A stretch of 64,000 nt of DNA from an uncultured Clostridia bacterium. Its GTDB lineage: Bacteria; Bacillota; Clostridia; TANB77; CAG-508. The number at the start of each line of letters is the position of its first letter. Positions within the stretch are counted from its first letter, which is position 1. The notes beneath the pieces were generated by a model. That model saw only the letters and a program-made list of their open reading frames with translations, had not been told where the DNA came from and ran no database searches. Positions 57,263 to 64,000 of the stretch are shown here, in pieces. The stretch spans positions 124,001 through 188,000 of the forward strand of contig CAMVJW010000001.1 of the NCBI GenBank assembly GCA_947167965.1. The letters run 5' to 3'. Made by a program: the position numbers and the translations under genes.

Positions 57263-58351
57263 TTATATTACCTCCTCTCCAGATAGTGCTTTTATTCCTA
57301 ATGTAATAATTTGTTTTTCTTCTTCTTTCGATAAATTTTGACTTAAAACTAATCGAATAAATTCTCCCTTTAATGATGCATCATTTTTATATGTCATATA
57401 ATCAATTAGAAGTTCTGTTTTATCGTATATTTTAGCAAAATAAAATTTATCATTATATTTTTTTTCTAAATAATCTATATCTCTTTCTGAATTAACATCA
57501 ACTTTTCCATTTAGAACAATTTTTATTAATGACTTTTCTTCGATTTCTTTAACATTATTATCTATTATTTTTTCAACATCTGTTGTTGTAGAACTGTTTG
57601 ATACATCTAAATTTATTTCATATAGTTTTCTACTTGCAAAAGTTATAAATCTAGTTGTATAGTTTAAATTTTGTTCATCTATATCCAATAATACAAAACC
57701 TTTTTCTCCACATTCATCAAAGCCTCTTCCTTCTAAACACCCAGAGTAGCAGTAAGTACCTCTTAAATCAAGTTTTTCTTGTTTAAACTGGTGGATGTGC
57801 CCTAAAGCTAAATAATCAATATTTTTATTTTTTAAACTTTGTAAGTTAATTATTTCTGTCTTATCCTTAATTTCATATTTTGATTCTTGGCCATGCATAG
57901 TTACAATATTAAATTCATTTTTATTTAATATTAGAGAGTTATAAATTTCATGTTCTCCAATGCTCCCAAATTCTATTCCAGAAATCGTTATTTTTCCATA
58001 ATTGTATTTAGTCCATTTACTTGAATTAAAAAGTTTTAAATTTTGTGGCATTGTTTCTATATCAGCTAAAAAAACATTTTCATCATGATTTCCTTTTAAA
58101 TATATAAAATCTATATTTGGATTTAAAATAATACTATCTTTAACAATATTTTTTGCTTTTACTGAAATATTTTTTTGATCAAACATATCCCCTGCTATTA
58201 ATATTATTTTTACATCATTTTCAACTGCAAATTTTACCATATTTTGGTATGTTATTAATATTTCATCTCTTCGTTCTTTTGCTTTTTTACTATTTAAATT
58301 TGATTTCATCTTTGAATTTAAATGTAAGTCGCTACAATGTATTATTTTCAT
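57263..58351 (-). CDS. SbcD/YhaO-like DNA repair phosphoesterase
   Basis: 362 residues. Metal-binding motifs in order: CSDLHLNSKM, LIAGDMFDQKN, LKGNHDEN, TMHGQES and ALGHIHQFKQ, as in Mre11/SbcD nucleases. With the ATPase gene one base downstream it forms an SbcCD/YhaNO-like pair for processing DNA ends or hairpins. ATG follows GGAAGGAA. Confidence 0.9.
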   Translation of the reverse strand: MKIIHCSDLHLNSKMKSNLNSKKAKERRDEILITYQNMVKFAVENDVKIILIAGDMFDQKNISVKAKNIVKDSIILNPNIDFIYLKGNHDENVFLADIETMPQNLKLFNSSKWTKYNYGKITISGIEFGSIGEHEIYNSLILNKNEFNIVTMHGQESKYEIKDKTEIINLQSLKNKNIDYLALGHIHQFKQEKLDLRGTYCYSGCLEGRGFDECGEKGFVLLDIDEQNLNYTTRFITFASRKLYEINLDVSNSSTTTDVEKIIDNNVKEIEEKSLIKIVLNGKVDVNSERDIDYLEKKYNDKFYFAKIYDKTELLIDYMTYKNDASLKGEFIRLVLSQNLSKEEEKQIITLGIKALSGEEVI

Positions 58352-58434
58352 ATTTTCAATTATTCCTTCCTCTCAATTTGTACTTTTTATTATCAGTATA
58401 AATTTATTTACAAAAATTATTTCAAGAATTTAAA

Positions 58435-58472
58435 AAGGGACAGAGAAAACAATACGTTTTCCGCCCCCAGAA
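58435..58472. repeat. Imperfect palindrome resembling a second REP-like family
   Basis: GGGACAGAGAAAAC and GTTTTCCGCCCCC pair around AATAC. Located between the SbcD-like gene and cpsB; only one copy was seen. Confidence 0.5.
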
Positions 58473-58482
58473 AATGTTATTT

Positions 58483-59265
58483 TTATTTATGTGAATTTAA
58501 TTGTCTTTTTTCTTTTAAAGAAAGTTTAAATTCTTTTGGATCTTCAATATCTATTGAAGCATTTTGCAATACCTTTCTTGGATTAATTTCAGTTAATTCT
58601 TCTAATTTGTTTTCTCCGACGATACTTTCAATCTCATTTAATGCTTCTGATATTCTTGGATATAATGTATTTTCTCTGTGAACATCACTTCCTAAAAAAT
58701 GAATCATATCACTTTCTAAAAATTTTTTTACAATTATTTGAGCTTTTGTACCATAATATCCCAATATGCTTCCATAATTAGCTTGCATTAAAACCCCTTT
58801 ATCTATAAGATCATATATTAATTGAGGATCTTTTTGCACAAATACATATCTTTCTGGATGTGCTAAAATTGGTTTTAATTTGTTCTGTAGCATCTCATAT
58901 ATAACATCATATACATTAATTGGCCTAACATTTATTGAAAATTCAAATAGTATGTATTTTGTATTATTTATGGTATTAGCCTTTTCATCATTTAATAAAT
59001 CAATAATGTTTTCAGAAAAATATACTTCATTTCCTAGATATAAATCAACATTTATGTTTTCTTCTTTTAATTTTTGAGATAAAGCATTTATCCACGCCTG
59101 CCTATCTTTTGCAGATACTTCGTAATAATTTTCTATATAATGTGATGTTGATATTATACTATCAAATCCTGCTCTTTCAGCTTCTTTTATTAAATTAAAT
59201 GTTTCACCTATACTTCTAGAACCATCATCAACATTTGGTAAAATGTGTGAATGAAAATCTATCAT
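58483..59265 (-). CDS. Tyrosine-protein phosphatase CpsB/YwqE-like (PHP fold)
   Basis: 260 residues. DFHSHILPNVDDGSRS, HYIENYYEVS, LGNEVYF, AHPERYVF and LGSDVHRENT are the metal ligands of PHP phosphatases of the CpsB/YwqE type. It would dephosphorylate the BY-kinase encoded just upstream. Together these regulate polymer export and chain length. ATG follows AGGGAGC. Confidence 0.92.
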   Translation of the reverse strand: MIDFHSHILPNVDDGSRSIGETFNLIKEAERAGFDSIISTSHYIENYYEVSAKDRQAWINALSQKLKEENINVDLYLGNEVYFSENIIDLLNDEKANTINNTKYILFEFSINVRPINVYDVIYEMLQNKLKPILAHPERYVFVQKDPQLIYDLIDKGVLMQANYGSILGYYGTKAQIIVKKFLESDMIHFLGSDVHRENTLYPRISEALNEIESIVGENKLEELTEINPRKVLQNASIDIEDPKEFKLSLKEKRQLNSHK

Positions 59266-59277
59266 ATTTATGCTCCC

Positions 59278-60294
59278 TTAATTTAAATTTTTCTTTTCCT
59301 CCTCTAAATATGAGTTTATTTGGTTTAAAATGTCATTTGTTTTTTCAGTAGTTATATTATCATTTACATACTTATCCTTTTGAAGCATTTTTGGTTTTTC
59401 AATATCATTTAAATTGTCATCAAAATACCCTAAGTTCTTTTCACTATTTCCTGACCATGTTGGTTCGTCATTTGAGTCTTCAAAAGTGTTGTAATTTGTA
59501 TCTTCATCATTTCGACGTCTGCTTTCTCTATCACTATGATGAAGTTTAGAACTTTTTTTAGTAAATTTATATTTTTCACTTGATTTTGTTCTAGTATTTT
59601 TATCATTTCCATAGTAATAATATTTTTCACCATATCTCTTACTTGAAATTGGCACTTTATTTATTACTACACCTGCTAAATTTCCTCCAACATTTTTGAT
59701 GTTTTTAACTACTCTTTGTAATGCATCTTTTTTAGTTATTTTGTGTGCTGTTACGACAACTGTGGTATCAACTATTCTTGATAATATTACAGAGTCTGTA
59801 ACTATTTCACATGGAGTACCATCTATAATAATAATATCACACATATCTTTTAATTTATCTAAAACCTTTGCCATTTGAGGTGAAACTAATAATTCTGATG
59901 GATTTGGTGGCACATTTCCAGCAGATATAACATATAAATTATCTACTTCTGTTTCTTGTATATATTCTAAAATATCTTCAGCCTTTCCTGTTTCTTCATC
60001 AAATTCAGCAAGCAAATTTGATAGCCCTGGTTTTGGAGATATACCAAAAATTGCATATTGTCTACCTTTTCTCATATCTGCATCTATTAACACAATTTTC
60101 TTCCCAGTTTGAGCAAATGTAACAGCTAGGTTTGATGTTACCCAGCTTTTACCCTCTCCTGGCAATGTAGAAGTGATTAGCAATGTTTTCATTTTTTTAC
60201 TATTACTCATAAATTGTATATTTGTTCTTAATGTTCTTATAACTTCAGATATTGGTGATTTTGGATCTTTATGTGCAACAACTTCTTTTCTCAT
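59278..60294 (-). CDS. Tyrosine kinase CpsD/CapB-like (BY-kinase)
   Basis: 338 residues. Walker A TSTLPGEGKSWVTSNLAVTF, Walker A' VLIDADMRKGRQYAIFG and Walker B IIIIDGTPCEIVTDS identify a bacterial tyrosine kinase. The tail contains YGEKYYYYGN, a tyrosine cluster suited for autophosphorylation, followed by an unusually long hydrophilic extension (about residues 225-338). ATG overlaps the stop codon of the adaptor gene upstream. Confidence 0.92.
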   Translation of the reverse strand: MRKEVVAHKDPKSPISEVIRTLRTNIQFMSNSKKMKTLLITSTLPGEGKSWVTSNLAVTFAQTGKKIVLIDADMRKGRQYAIFGISPKPGLSNLLAEFDEETGKAEDILEYIQETEVDNLYVISAGNVPPNPSELLVSPQMAKVLDKLKDMCDIIIIDGTPCEIVTDSVILSRIVDTTVVVTAHKITKKDALQRVVKNIKNVGGNLAGVVINKVPISSKRYGEKYYYYGNDKNTRTKSSEKYKFTKKSSKLHHSDRESRRRNDEDTNYNTFEDSNDEPTWSGNSEKNLGYFDDNLNDIEKPKMLQKDKYVNDNITTEKTNDILNQINSYLEEEKKNLN

Positions 60295-60995
60295 TATTTT
60301 TTGCCTCCTTTTTCAGATGTAAAACTATCCATTAAAGGTATAGATACTAGAACAGGTAACCCTAATCCTTTTTCTATGTCTTCTGCTGTTTTTACTGTTG
60401 TATCAAACATATTTAAAACTAATACATATACTACTGCAACAACAACACCTATAAAAAAGAAGATAATTACATCTTTTGTATGATTTATATTAGATGGTGC
60501 TTTAGAAACTTCTGCTTCATCTAATATATGGACATTGTTTATTCCATAAATTTCTGCAACTTGACTACAAAATACTTTTGCTGTTTCATTAGCTACTTTT
60601 GCTGCTACTTCTGGATTTTCATTAGTTACAGTTATTTTTATCATTTCTGCATCCTCTACTTCTGTAACTGAAATGTTTTTCTTTAATTTTCCTTGATTAA
60701 GTGATAAATTCAAATTACTTGTAACTTGGCTTAAAACCTTATTACTTTTTATTAATTGACTATATGTTGCAACTAATTTTGAATTCAAAGTAATGTCGGC
60801 TGTTGTTATTGAATTATCAGCAGTAGGTGAATTTGATCCTGTTAATACAAGTGTAGTTGATGAACTGTATTTTGGAACTGTAAATCCAATTGTATATACA
60901 ACTCCTATTCCAACTGCTACAATAACAATTAATATAATTTGAAATATTTTACTAATAAATAAATCTAATAATCCTCTTAAATCTAGTTCTTCCAT
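60294..60995 (-). CDS. Wzz/CapA-like chain-length and kinase-activator protein
   Basis: 233 residues. Transmembrane helices near residues 15-35 and 177-198 flank an extracellular Wzz domain (SKAPSNI before the second helix is typical). It activates the cytosolic CpsD kinase through its C-terminus. First gene of a three-gene set with cpsD and cpsB; no glycosyltransferases lie nearby. ATG follows AAAGGGGAT. Confidence 0.9.
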   Translation of the reverse strand: MEELDLRGLLDLFISKIFQIILIVIVAVGIGVVYTIGFTVPKYSSSTTLVLTGSNSPTADNSITTADITLNSKLVATYSQLIKSNKVLSQVTSNLNLSLNQGKLKKNISVTEVEDAEMIKITVTNENPEVAAKVANETAKVFCSQVAEIYGINNVHILDEAEVSKAPSNINHTKDVIIFFFIGVVVAVVYVLVLNMFDTTVKTAEDIEKGLGLPVLVSIPLMDSFTSEKGGKK

Positions 60996-61077
60996 TTTTA
61001 TCCCCTTTGTATATTTTTCAAATTTTACTTGATTATTTTATTATATTTTATTTTAAATTGCAATAATATTTATAAAA

Positions 61078-61126
61078 AAAATTAGATTTTAAAAACAAAC
61101 TTGTTTAACAAAATCTAATTTAGTAT
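61078..61126 (-). terminator. Terminator after spoIID
   Basis: AAATTAGATTTTG and AAAATCTAATTTT form a hairpin shortly after the spoIID stop. Confidence 0.8.
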
Positions 61127-61151
61127 TTATATATATCACTTTTATATATTT

Positions 61152-62186
61152 TTATAAATTGTTTACCTCTATTATTTCTACACCAGTGTAAAAATGTTTT
61201 ATTATCTCTTCAAAATTACTATTATTTTTAGCCATACTATCAGCGCCTGTTTGACTCATTCCAACTCCATGTCCATATCCAATAACAATAAATTTAATCG
61301 AATCATCTAATATTTCAACTTTGAAATTTGTTGATTTTAGTCCTAATTTACTTCTTATTTCTGTTCCAGAATATGTTGAATCTCCTATTTTTATTGTTTT
61401 TACTCTTCCACTATTTGTATATTCTAAAATTTTGATAAATTCATTCCAATCAATTTGTTCATTATTTTTTATGTTTAACTTTTTTAATAATTCATCTTTA
61501 TCTATCTCTACCTCTGAACTATACTGAGTATATGCATCTTCTCCAGATGTTTCAACACTTTTTAAATATGGCATACTATTATTTCCCCATACATTTAACA
61601 CATCTTCTGTTGAACCTCCACTATTTGAATGAAAAAATGCATCTATTGGTTTTCCATCATATACAATTATTTTACCTTTTGTACTATTAACTGCATTTAC
61701 AATTTTATTCCAATTTTCTTCTGCAATATCTTGATTCCATCTTTGTAATCTTTCTTCTTTTGAAATCCAAGCTTGACAGCAACTATAATCATCACATATA
61801 TCAGCATTATTGTGTTTTTTATTATTATTTATAATTTGATAAATTGTATATGTCCTAGCTACAATTGCTTGTGCTTTTAGGGCTTCCATTTGAAAATCTG
61901 CTGGCATTTCACTAGATACTACTCCATACAAATATTCATCTATTGGTAGTTCTTCTATTTCTTCACTTTTTTTATGGTATAGTTTTATTGTTGAAAATTT
62001 ATTATATTCATATTGTACATCTACATTGCTTTCAATATTTGTATTAGTTTCAAGACCAGTGTTTTCGGAATTTACTGCACATTCAATATCTTTATTAATC
62101 TTTATATTTTTTCTTTGGGTAAATAATATTGGCAAAATAAATATTATTATAATAAAAAATATTAAATACATTAATGCTTTTTTCAC
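61152..62186 (-). CDS. spoIID: Stage II sporulation protein D
   Basis: 344 residues. N-terminal membrane anchor (ALMYLIFFIIIIFILPIL), then DEYLYGVVSSEMPADFQMEA, LKAQAIVARTYTIYQI, HSNSGGSTEDVLNVWG and GYGHGVGMSQTGADSMA, the SpoIID lytic transglycosylase signatures including the catalytic Glu region. Needed to digest septal peptidoglycan in engulfment. The start is a GTG after AAGGAG. It lies next to the sigF operon. Confidence 0.95.
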   Translation of the reverse strand: MKKALMYLIFFIIIIFILPILFTQRKNIKINKDIECAVNSENTGLETNTNIESNVDVQYEYNKFSTIKLYHKKSEEIEELPIDEYLYGVVSSEMPADFQMEALKAQAIVARTYTIYQIINNNKKHNNADICDDYSCCQAWISKEERLQRWNQDIAEENWNKIVNAVNSTKGKIIVYDGKPIDAFFHSNSGGSTEDVLNVWGNNSMPYLKSVETSGEDAYTQYSSEVEIDKDELLKKLNIKNNEQIDWNEFIKILEYTNSGRVKTIKIGDSTYSGTEIRSKLGLKSTNFKVEILDDSIKFIVIGYGHGVGMSQTGADSMAKNNSNFEEIIKHFYTGVEIIEVNNL

Positions 62187-62237
62187 GTTTTACTCCTTGT
62201 TATATATTTTTTATATACTCCAATATCTTTTTTTACA

Positions 62238-62970
62238 CTAATTAGTAACTAATTCTTTTTTCATTTTTTCTAATATTTTCTTTTCTAATCTTGATACCTG
62301 AACTTGTGAAATACCTAATATTTTTGCAATCTCAGATTGTGTTTTTTCTTTATAATATCTGAGTACTATTATTTCTTTTTCTCTAAATTCTAGATTATTA
62401 ATTAATTTGTTTAATGTTATCCTGTTTAAAACTTTATTACTTTCATCTTCATTTGATGAAATAGTTTCTAAAATATTTATTGAATTTTCTGTTTTATTGT
62501 CTTTGTATGTATTTTCTTCAATTGATTTTACAGGATTTGCACTTTCTAATGCCATAATTACTTCTTCTTCTGAGACTTTTAATATTTTTGCTATTTTACC
62601 GAATAGTTAGTTCTTGATTTTCTTTTAACATATATTCTTTTTTTAATTCTATTATCTTTCTGTTTAAATCTTTTATGCTTCTACTTACTTTTATTGGTCC
62701 ATCATCTCTTATAAATCTTTTTAATTCCCCTAAAATATAAGGAACAGCATAAGTTGTTAATTTAACTTCATAACTTGGATCAAAGTTCTTAGCTGCTTTT
62801 ATAAATCCTAATGCTCCTATCTGATATAAATCGTCTGCATCATATCCTCTACCTAAAAATCTTTTTGCAATACTCCAAATTAATCCTTGATTTTCCTTAA
62901 CCTGAAGCTCTAATAAATCCTTACAATCTAAATCGACATTTTTTTTACTATTTATTAAACTATTTGTCAT
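62238..62970 (-). CDS. sigF: Sporulation sigma factor SigF (requires +1 frameshift at CGG)
   Basis: The full product would be 243 residues, near the usual 250. Region 2 has DLYQIGALGFIKAAKNFDPS and VKLTTYAVPYILGELKRFIR; region 4 ends in EREIIVLRYYKEKTQSEIAK and ILGISQVQVSRLEKKILEKM. The frame breaks at codon 124: after KENQELTI comes CGG (62601-62599) and then TAA. Skipping the C gives GKIAKILKVSEEEVIMALES, region 3, and the frame runs on to 62238. Position after spoIIAA-spoIIAB identifies it as SigF rather than SigG. ATG follows TAAGGAGG. A forespore-specific regulator made only through a frameshift would be notable. Confidence 0.92.
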
Positions 62971-62985
62971 TATACCTCCTTAAAA

Positions 62986-63453
62986 TTAGCCTATAAGAGC
63001 TTCCTCTAGAGATATTCCTTCTACTTTTTTTATTTCTTTTATAGTTTTTTTCATAGTAATTTTCGTTCCAACTCCAATAATAGATTCTACATCTAGCTTG
63101 TCCATAAAACTTTCCATTATAGTAAATCCCATTCCTGATCTTTCTAAATTAGGTTTACTAGTATATAATGGCTGTTTTGCAATCTCTACATTTTCAATTC
63201 CTTTTCCATTATCTGAAATCTCAATATATACGTCTCTTTCTATTATTTTACATTTTAATATAATAATCCCTACTTTATCCTCATATCCGTGGACAATTGA
63301 ATTTGTTACTGCCTCTGAAACTGCAGTCTTTATATCTGATATCTCTTCTATTGTTGGATCTAATCCAGAAATAAAAGCAGCAACAGCAATTCTTGCGAAT
63401 GCTTCATTACTAGATTTACTTAAAAATTCTATTTTCATTTCATTTTTATTCAT
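62986..63453 (-). CDS. spoIIAB: Anti-sigma F factor SpoIIAB
   Basis: About 155 residues, GHKL-fold kinase. [14 protein letters not shown] (N-box), [16 protein letters not shown] (G1) and [17 protein letters not shown] (G2) are complete. It holds SigF inactive and phosphorylates SpoIIAA. The ATG at 63453 overlaps the spoIIAA stop codon as TAATG, giving translational coupling; upstream starts to 63462 are possible but less likely. Confidence 0.95.
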   Translation of the reverse strand: MNKNEMKIEFLSKSSNEAFARIAVAAFISGLDPTIEEISDIKTAVSEAVTNSIVHGYEDKVGIIILKCKIIERDVYIEISDNGKGIENVEIAKQPLYTSKPNLERSGMGFTIMESFMDKLDVESIIGVGTKITMKKTIKEIKKVEGISLEEALIG

Positions 63454-63806
63454 TAAACACATCCCTCTCTTTCTATAGTTTTTAAATATTTTTGGTCTGT
63501 TTTACTTTCTGGGATTAGTTTTAATACTCCACTCATTTCAAATATTTTTCTAACATTTTCTGTTAAATTTATTAATTCCATTTTTCCACCAATCATTGTT
63601 GTTTGTTTATATCTACCAATAACCATTCCTATTCCACTACTGTCCATAAAAGCAACACGATTAAAATCAAATATAACTTTTTTAGGAATAAATCTTTCAA
63701 TCTCATAATCAGCCCTCCTTCTTATTTCTTTTACTTTAAACTCATCAATTTCTTCTGTTATTTTAAATAAAAGTATTCTATCTTTTGAAAAATACTTAAT
63801 TTCCAT
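63453..63806 (-). CDS. spoIIAA: Anti-sigma F factor antagonist SpoIIAA
   Basis: 117 residues, STAS domain. [21 protein letters not shown] carries the phosphorylated serine (DSSGIG). In its unphosphorylated form it frees SigF from SpoIIAB. ATG follows a run of G after AAGG. First gene of the spoIIAA-spoIIAB-sigF operon. Confidence 0.96.
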   Translation of the reverse strand: MEIKYFSKDRILLFKITEEIDEFKVKEIRRRADYEIERFIPKKVIFDFNRVAFMDSSGIGMVIGRYKQTTMIGGKMELINLTENVRKIFEMSGVLKLIPESKTDQKYLKTIEREGCV

Positions 63807-63834
63807 GGCCCCCCCTTGTCCAATTTATAAAGTA

Positions 63835-63874
63835 TAAAGGTCTACCTTATGAGTGAATAAAGTAGACCTTTTAA
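63835..63874 (-). terminator. Terminator after the gene at the right edge
   Basis: AAAGGTCTAC and GTAGACCTTTT form a hairpin between the edge gene and spoIIAA on the minus strand. Confidence 0.85.
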
Positions 63875-63913
63875 TACTATATAAATTACTTTTTTAAAAC
63901 TATATTTTAATTA

Positions 63914-64000
63914 TTATTTTCTAGATTCAATAATAAGTTTCATTCCTGTTCTGTCTTCCCCTTCGACCTCGACTTCAGCAAATGCGGGTATACAAATTAA
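63914..64000 (-). CDS. Unidentified protein, C-terminal end only
   Basis: 28 C-terminal residues, ending EGEDRTGMKLIIESRK. Too short to name. It lies upstream of the sigF operon and is separated from it by a terminator. Confidence 0.6.
   Translation of the reverse strand, partial: LICIPAFAEVEVEGEDRTGMKLIIESRK

Noticed and set aside
8809..62601. A random one-base sequencing error at each site
   Set aside because: Not fully excluded. A random process would not choose C before a glycine GG every time, but a context-specific caller error (C inserted before GG) could. The missing T at the RAYT start shows that non-CGG breaks may also exist.
8809..62601. CGG reassigned to another amino acid (Trp or Gln), as known in other Firmicutes
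   Set aside because: A triplet reassignment would leave the downstream frame wrong in all six genes; only a +1 move restores the proteins.
8640..62970. The six broken genes as ordinary pseudogenes
   Set aside because: Each has one event only, all six at an in-frame CGG before glycine, and they include genes expected to be essential. Random decay would vary in position and type.

Overview
The window is AT-rich DNA (by eye about a quarter G+C) from an endospore-forming, Gram-positive anaerobe, most likely an uncultured gut member of the class Clostridia. The evidence is a spoIIAA-spoIIAB-sigF operon, SpoIID, a 24-residue SpoVM, a GerW/YtfJ-type sporulation protein, GatCAB instead of a visible GlnRS, a T-box-controlled IleRS, class II fructose-bisphosphate aldolase, strong AAGGAGG ribosome binding sites and many TTG/GTG starts. 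Most genes lie on the minus strand.

Layout. 1-5.5 kb: two surface/exported proteins (one cut by the window edge), MgtE, GuaB, tRNA-Gly, a drug/metabolite transporter and a small membrane protein. 5.5-8.6 kb: an accessory patch with a leucine-rich-repeat protein, a Sel1-repeat/transglutaminase protein, a decayed copy of the LRR gene and an unknown protein. 8.6-20 kb: RecG, a phosphoesterase, TsaD, TsaC, SpoVM, Nth, YtfJ/DUF2953, RNase P RNA, GpsA and PlsY. 20-28 kb: a ClpE-like ATPase, PgsA-like synthase, Der, PlsC, Cmk, MurD. 28-31 kb: an Asn-rich mini-protein, a ribbon-helix-helix protein and a RAYT transposase between inverted REP-like repeats. 30-38 kb: GatB, GatA, GatC with an odd tRNA-like gene between gatA and gatC, a D-lactate-type dehydrogenase, half of a transketolase, SmpB and aldolase. 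38-49 kb: MYG1, a BspA-like surface protein, an AAA-ATPase/nuclease, IleRS with its T-box, YqeK, RecA and a solute-binding protein. 49-55 kb: IS481 remnant, methyltransferase, a minihelix RNA, a type I toxin-antitoxin-like locus, Nudix hydrolase, tRNA-Leu, a likely 6S RNA and a metalloprotease-like protein. 55-64 kb: SbcCD-like pair, capsule/exopolysaccharide phosphoregulation genes (CpsB, CpsD, CapA), SpoIID and the sigF operon.

The main discovery candidate is translational. Six genes (recG, der, smpB, an AAA-ATPase/nuclease, a Cys-His-Asp protein and sigF) are each split by what looks like a one-base insertion. In all six the break is an in-frame CGG codon, the extra base is its C, and skipping the C restores the conserved protein with a glycine (GGA or GGT) at that point. 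I searched both strands by eye and found no in-frame CGG elsewhere in the recognisable genes; every other CGG there is out of frame, typically NNC-GGN, and those genes are intact. CGA and CGT are used as ordinary arginine codons. This suggests that CGG has no ordinary decoder here and is a +1 frameshift signal (C skipped, or CGGN read as glycine). A context-dependent sequencing error is the chief alternative.

The broken genes include essential or developmental functions: ribosome assembly GTPase Der, trans-translation factor SmpB and forespore sigma factor SigF. Simple pseudogenisation is therefore unlikely. The coordinates given for these six genes cover the full frameshifted product.
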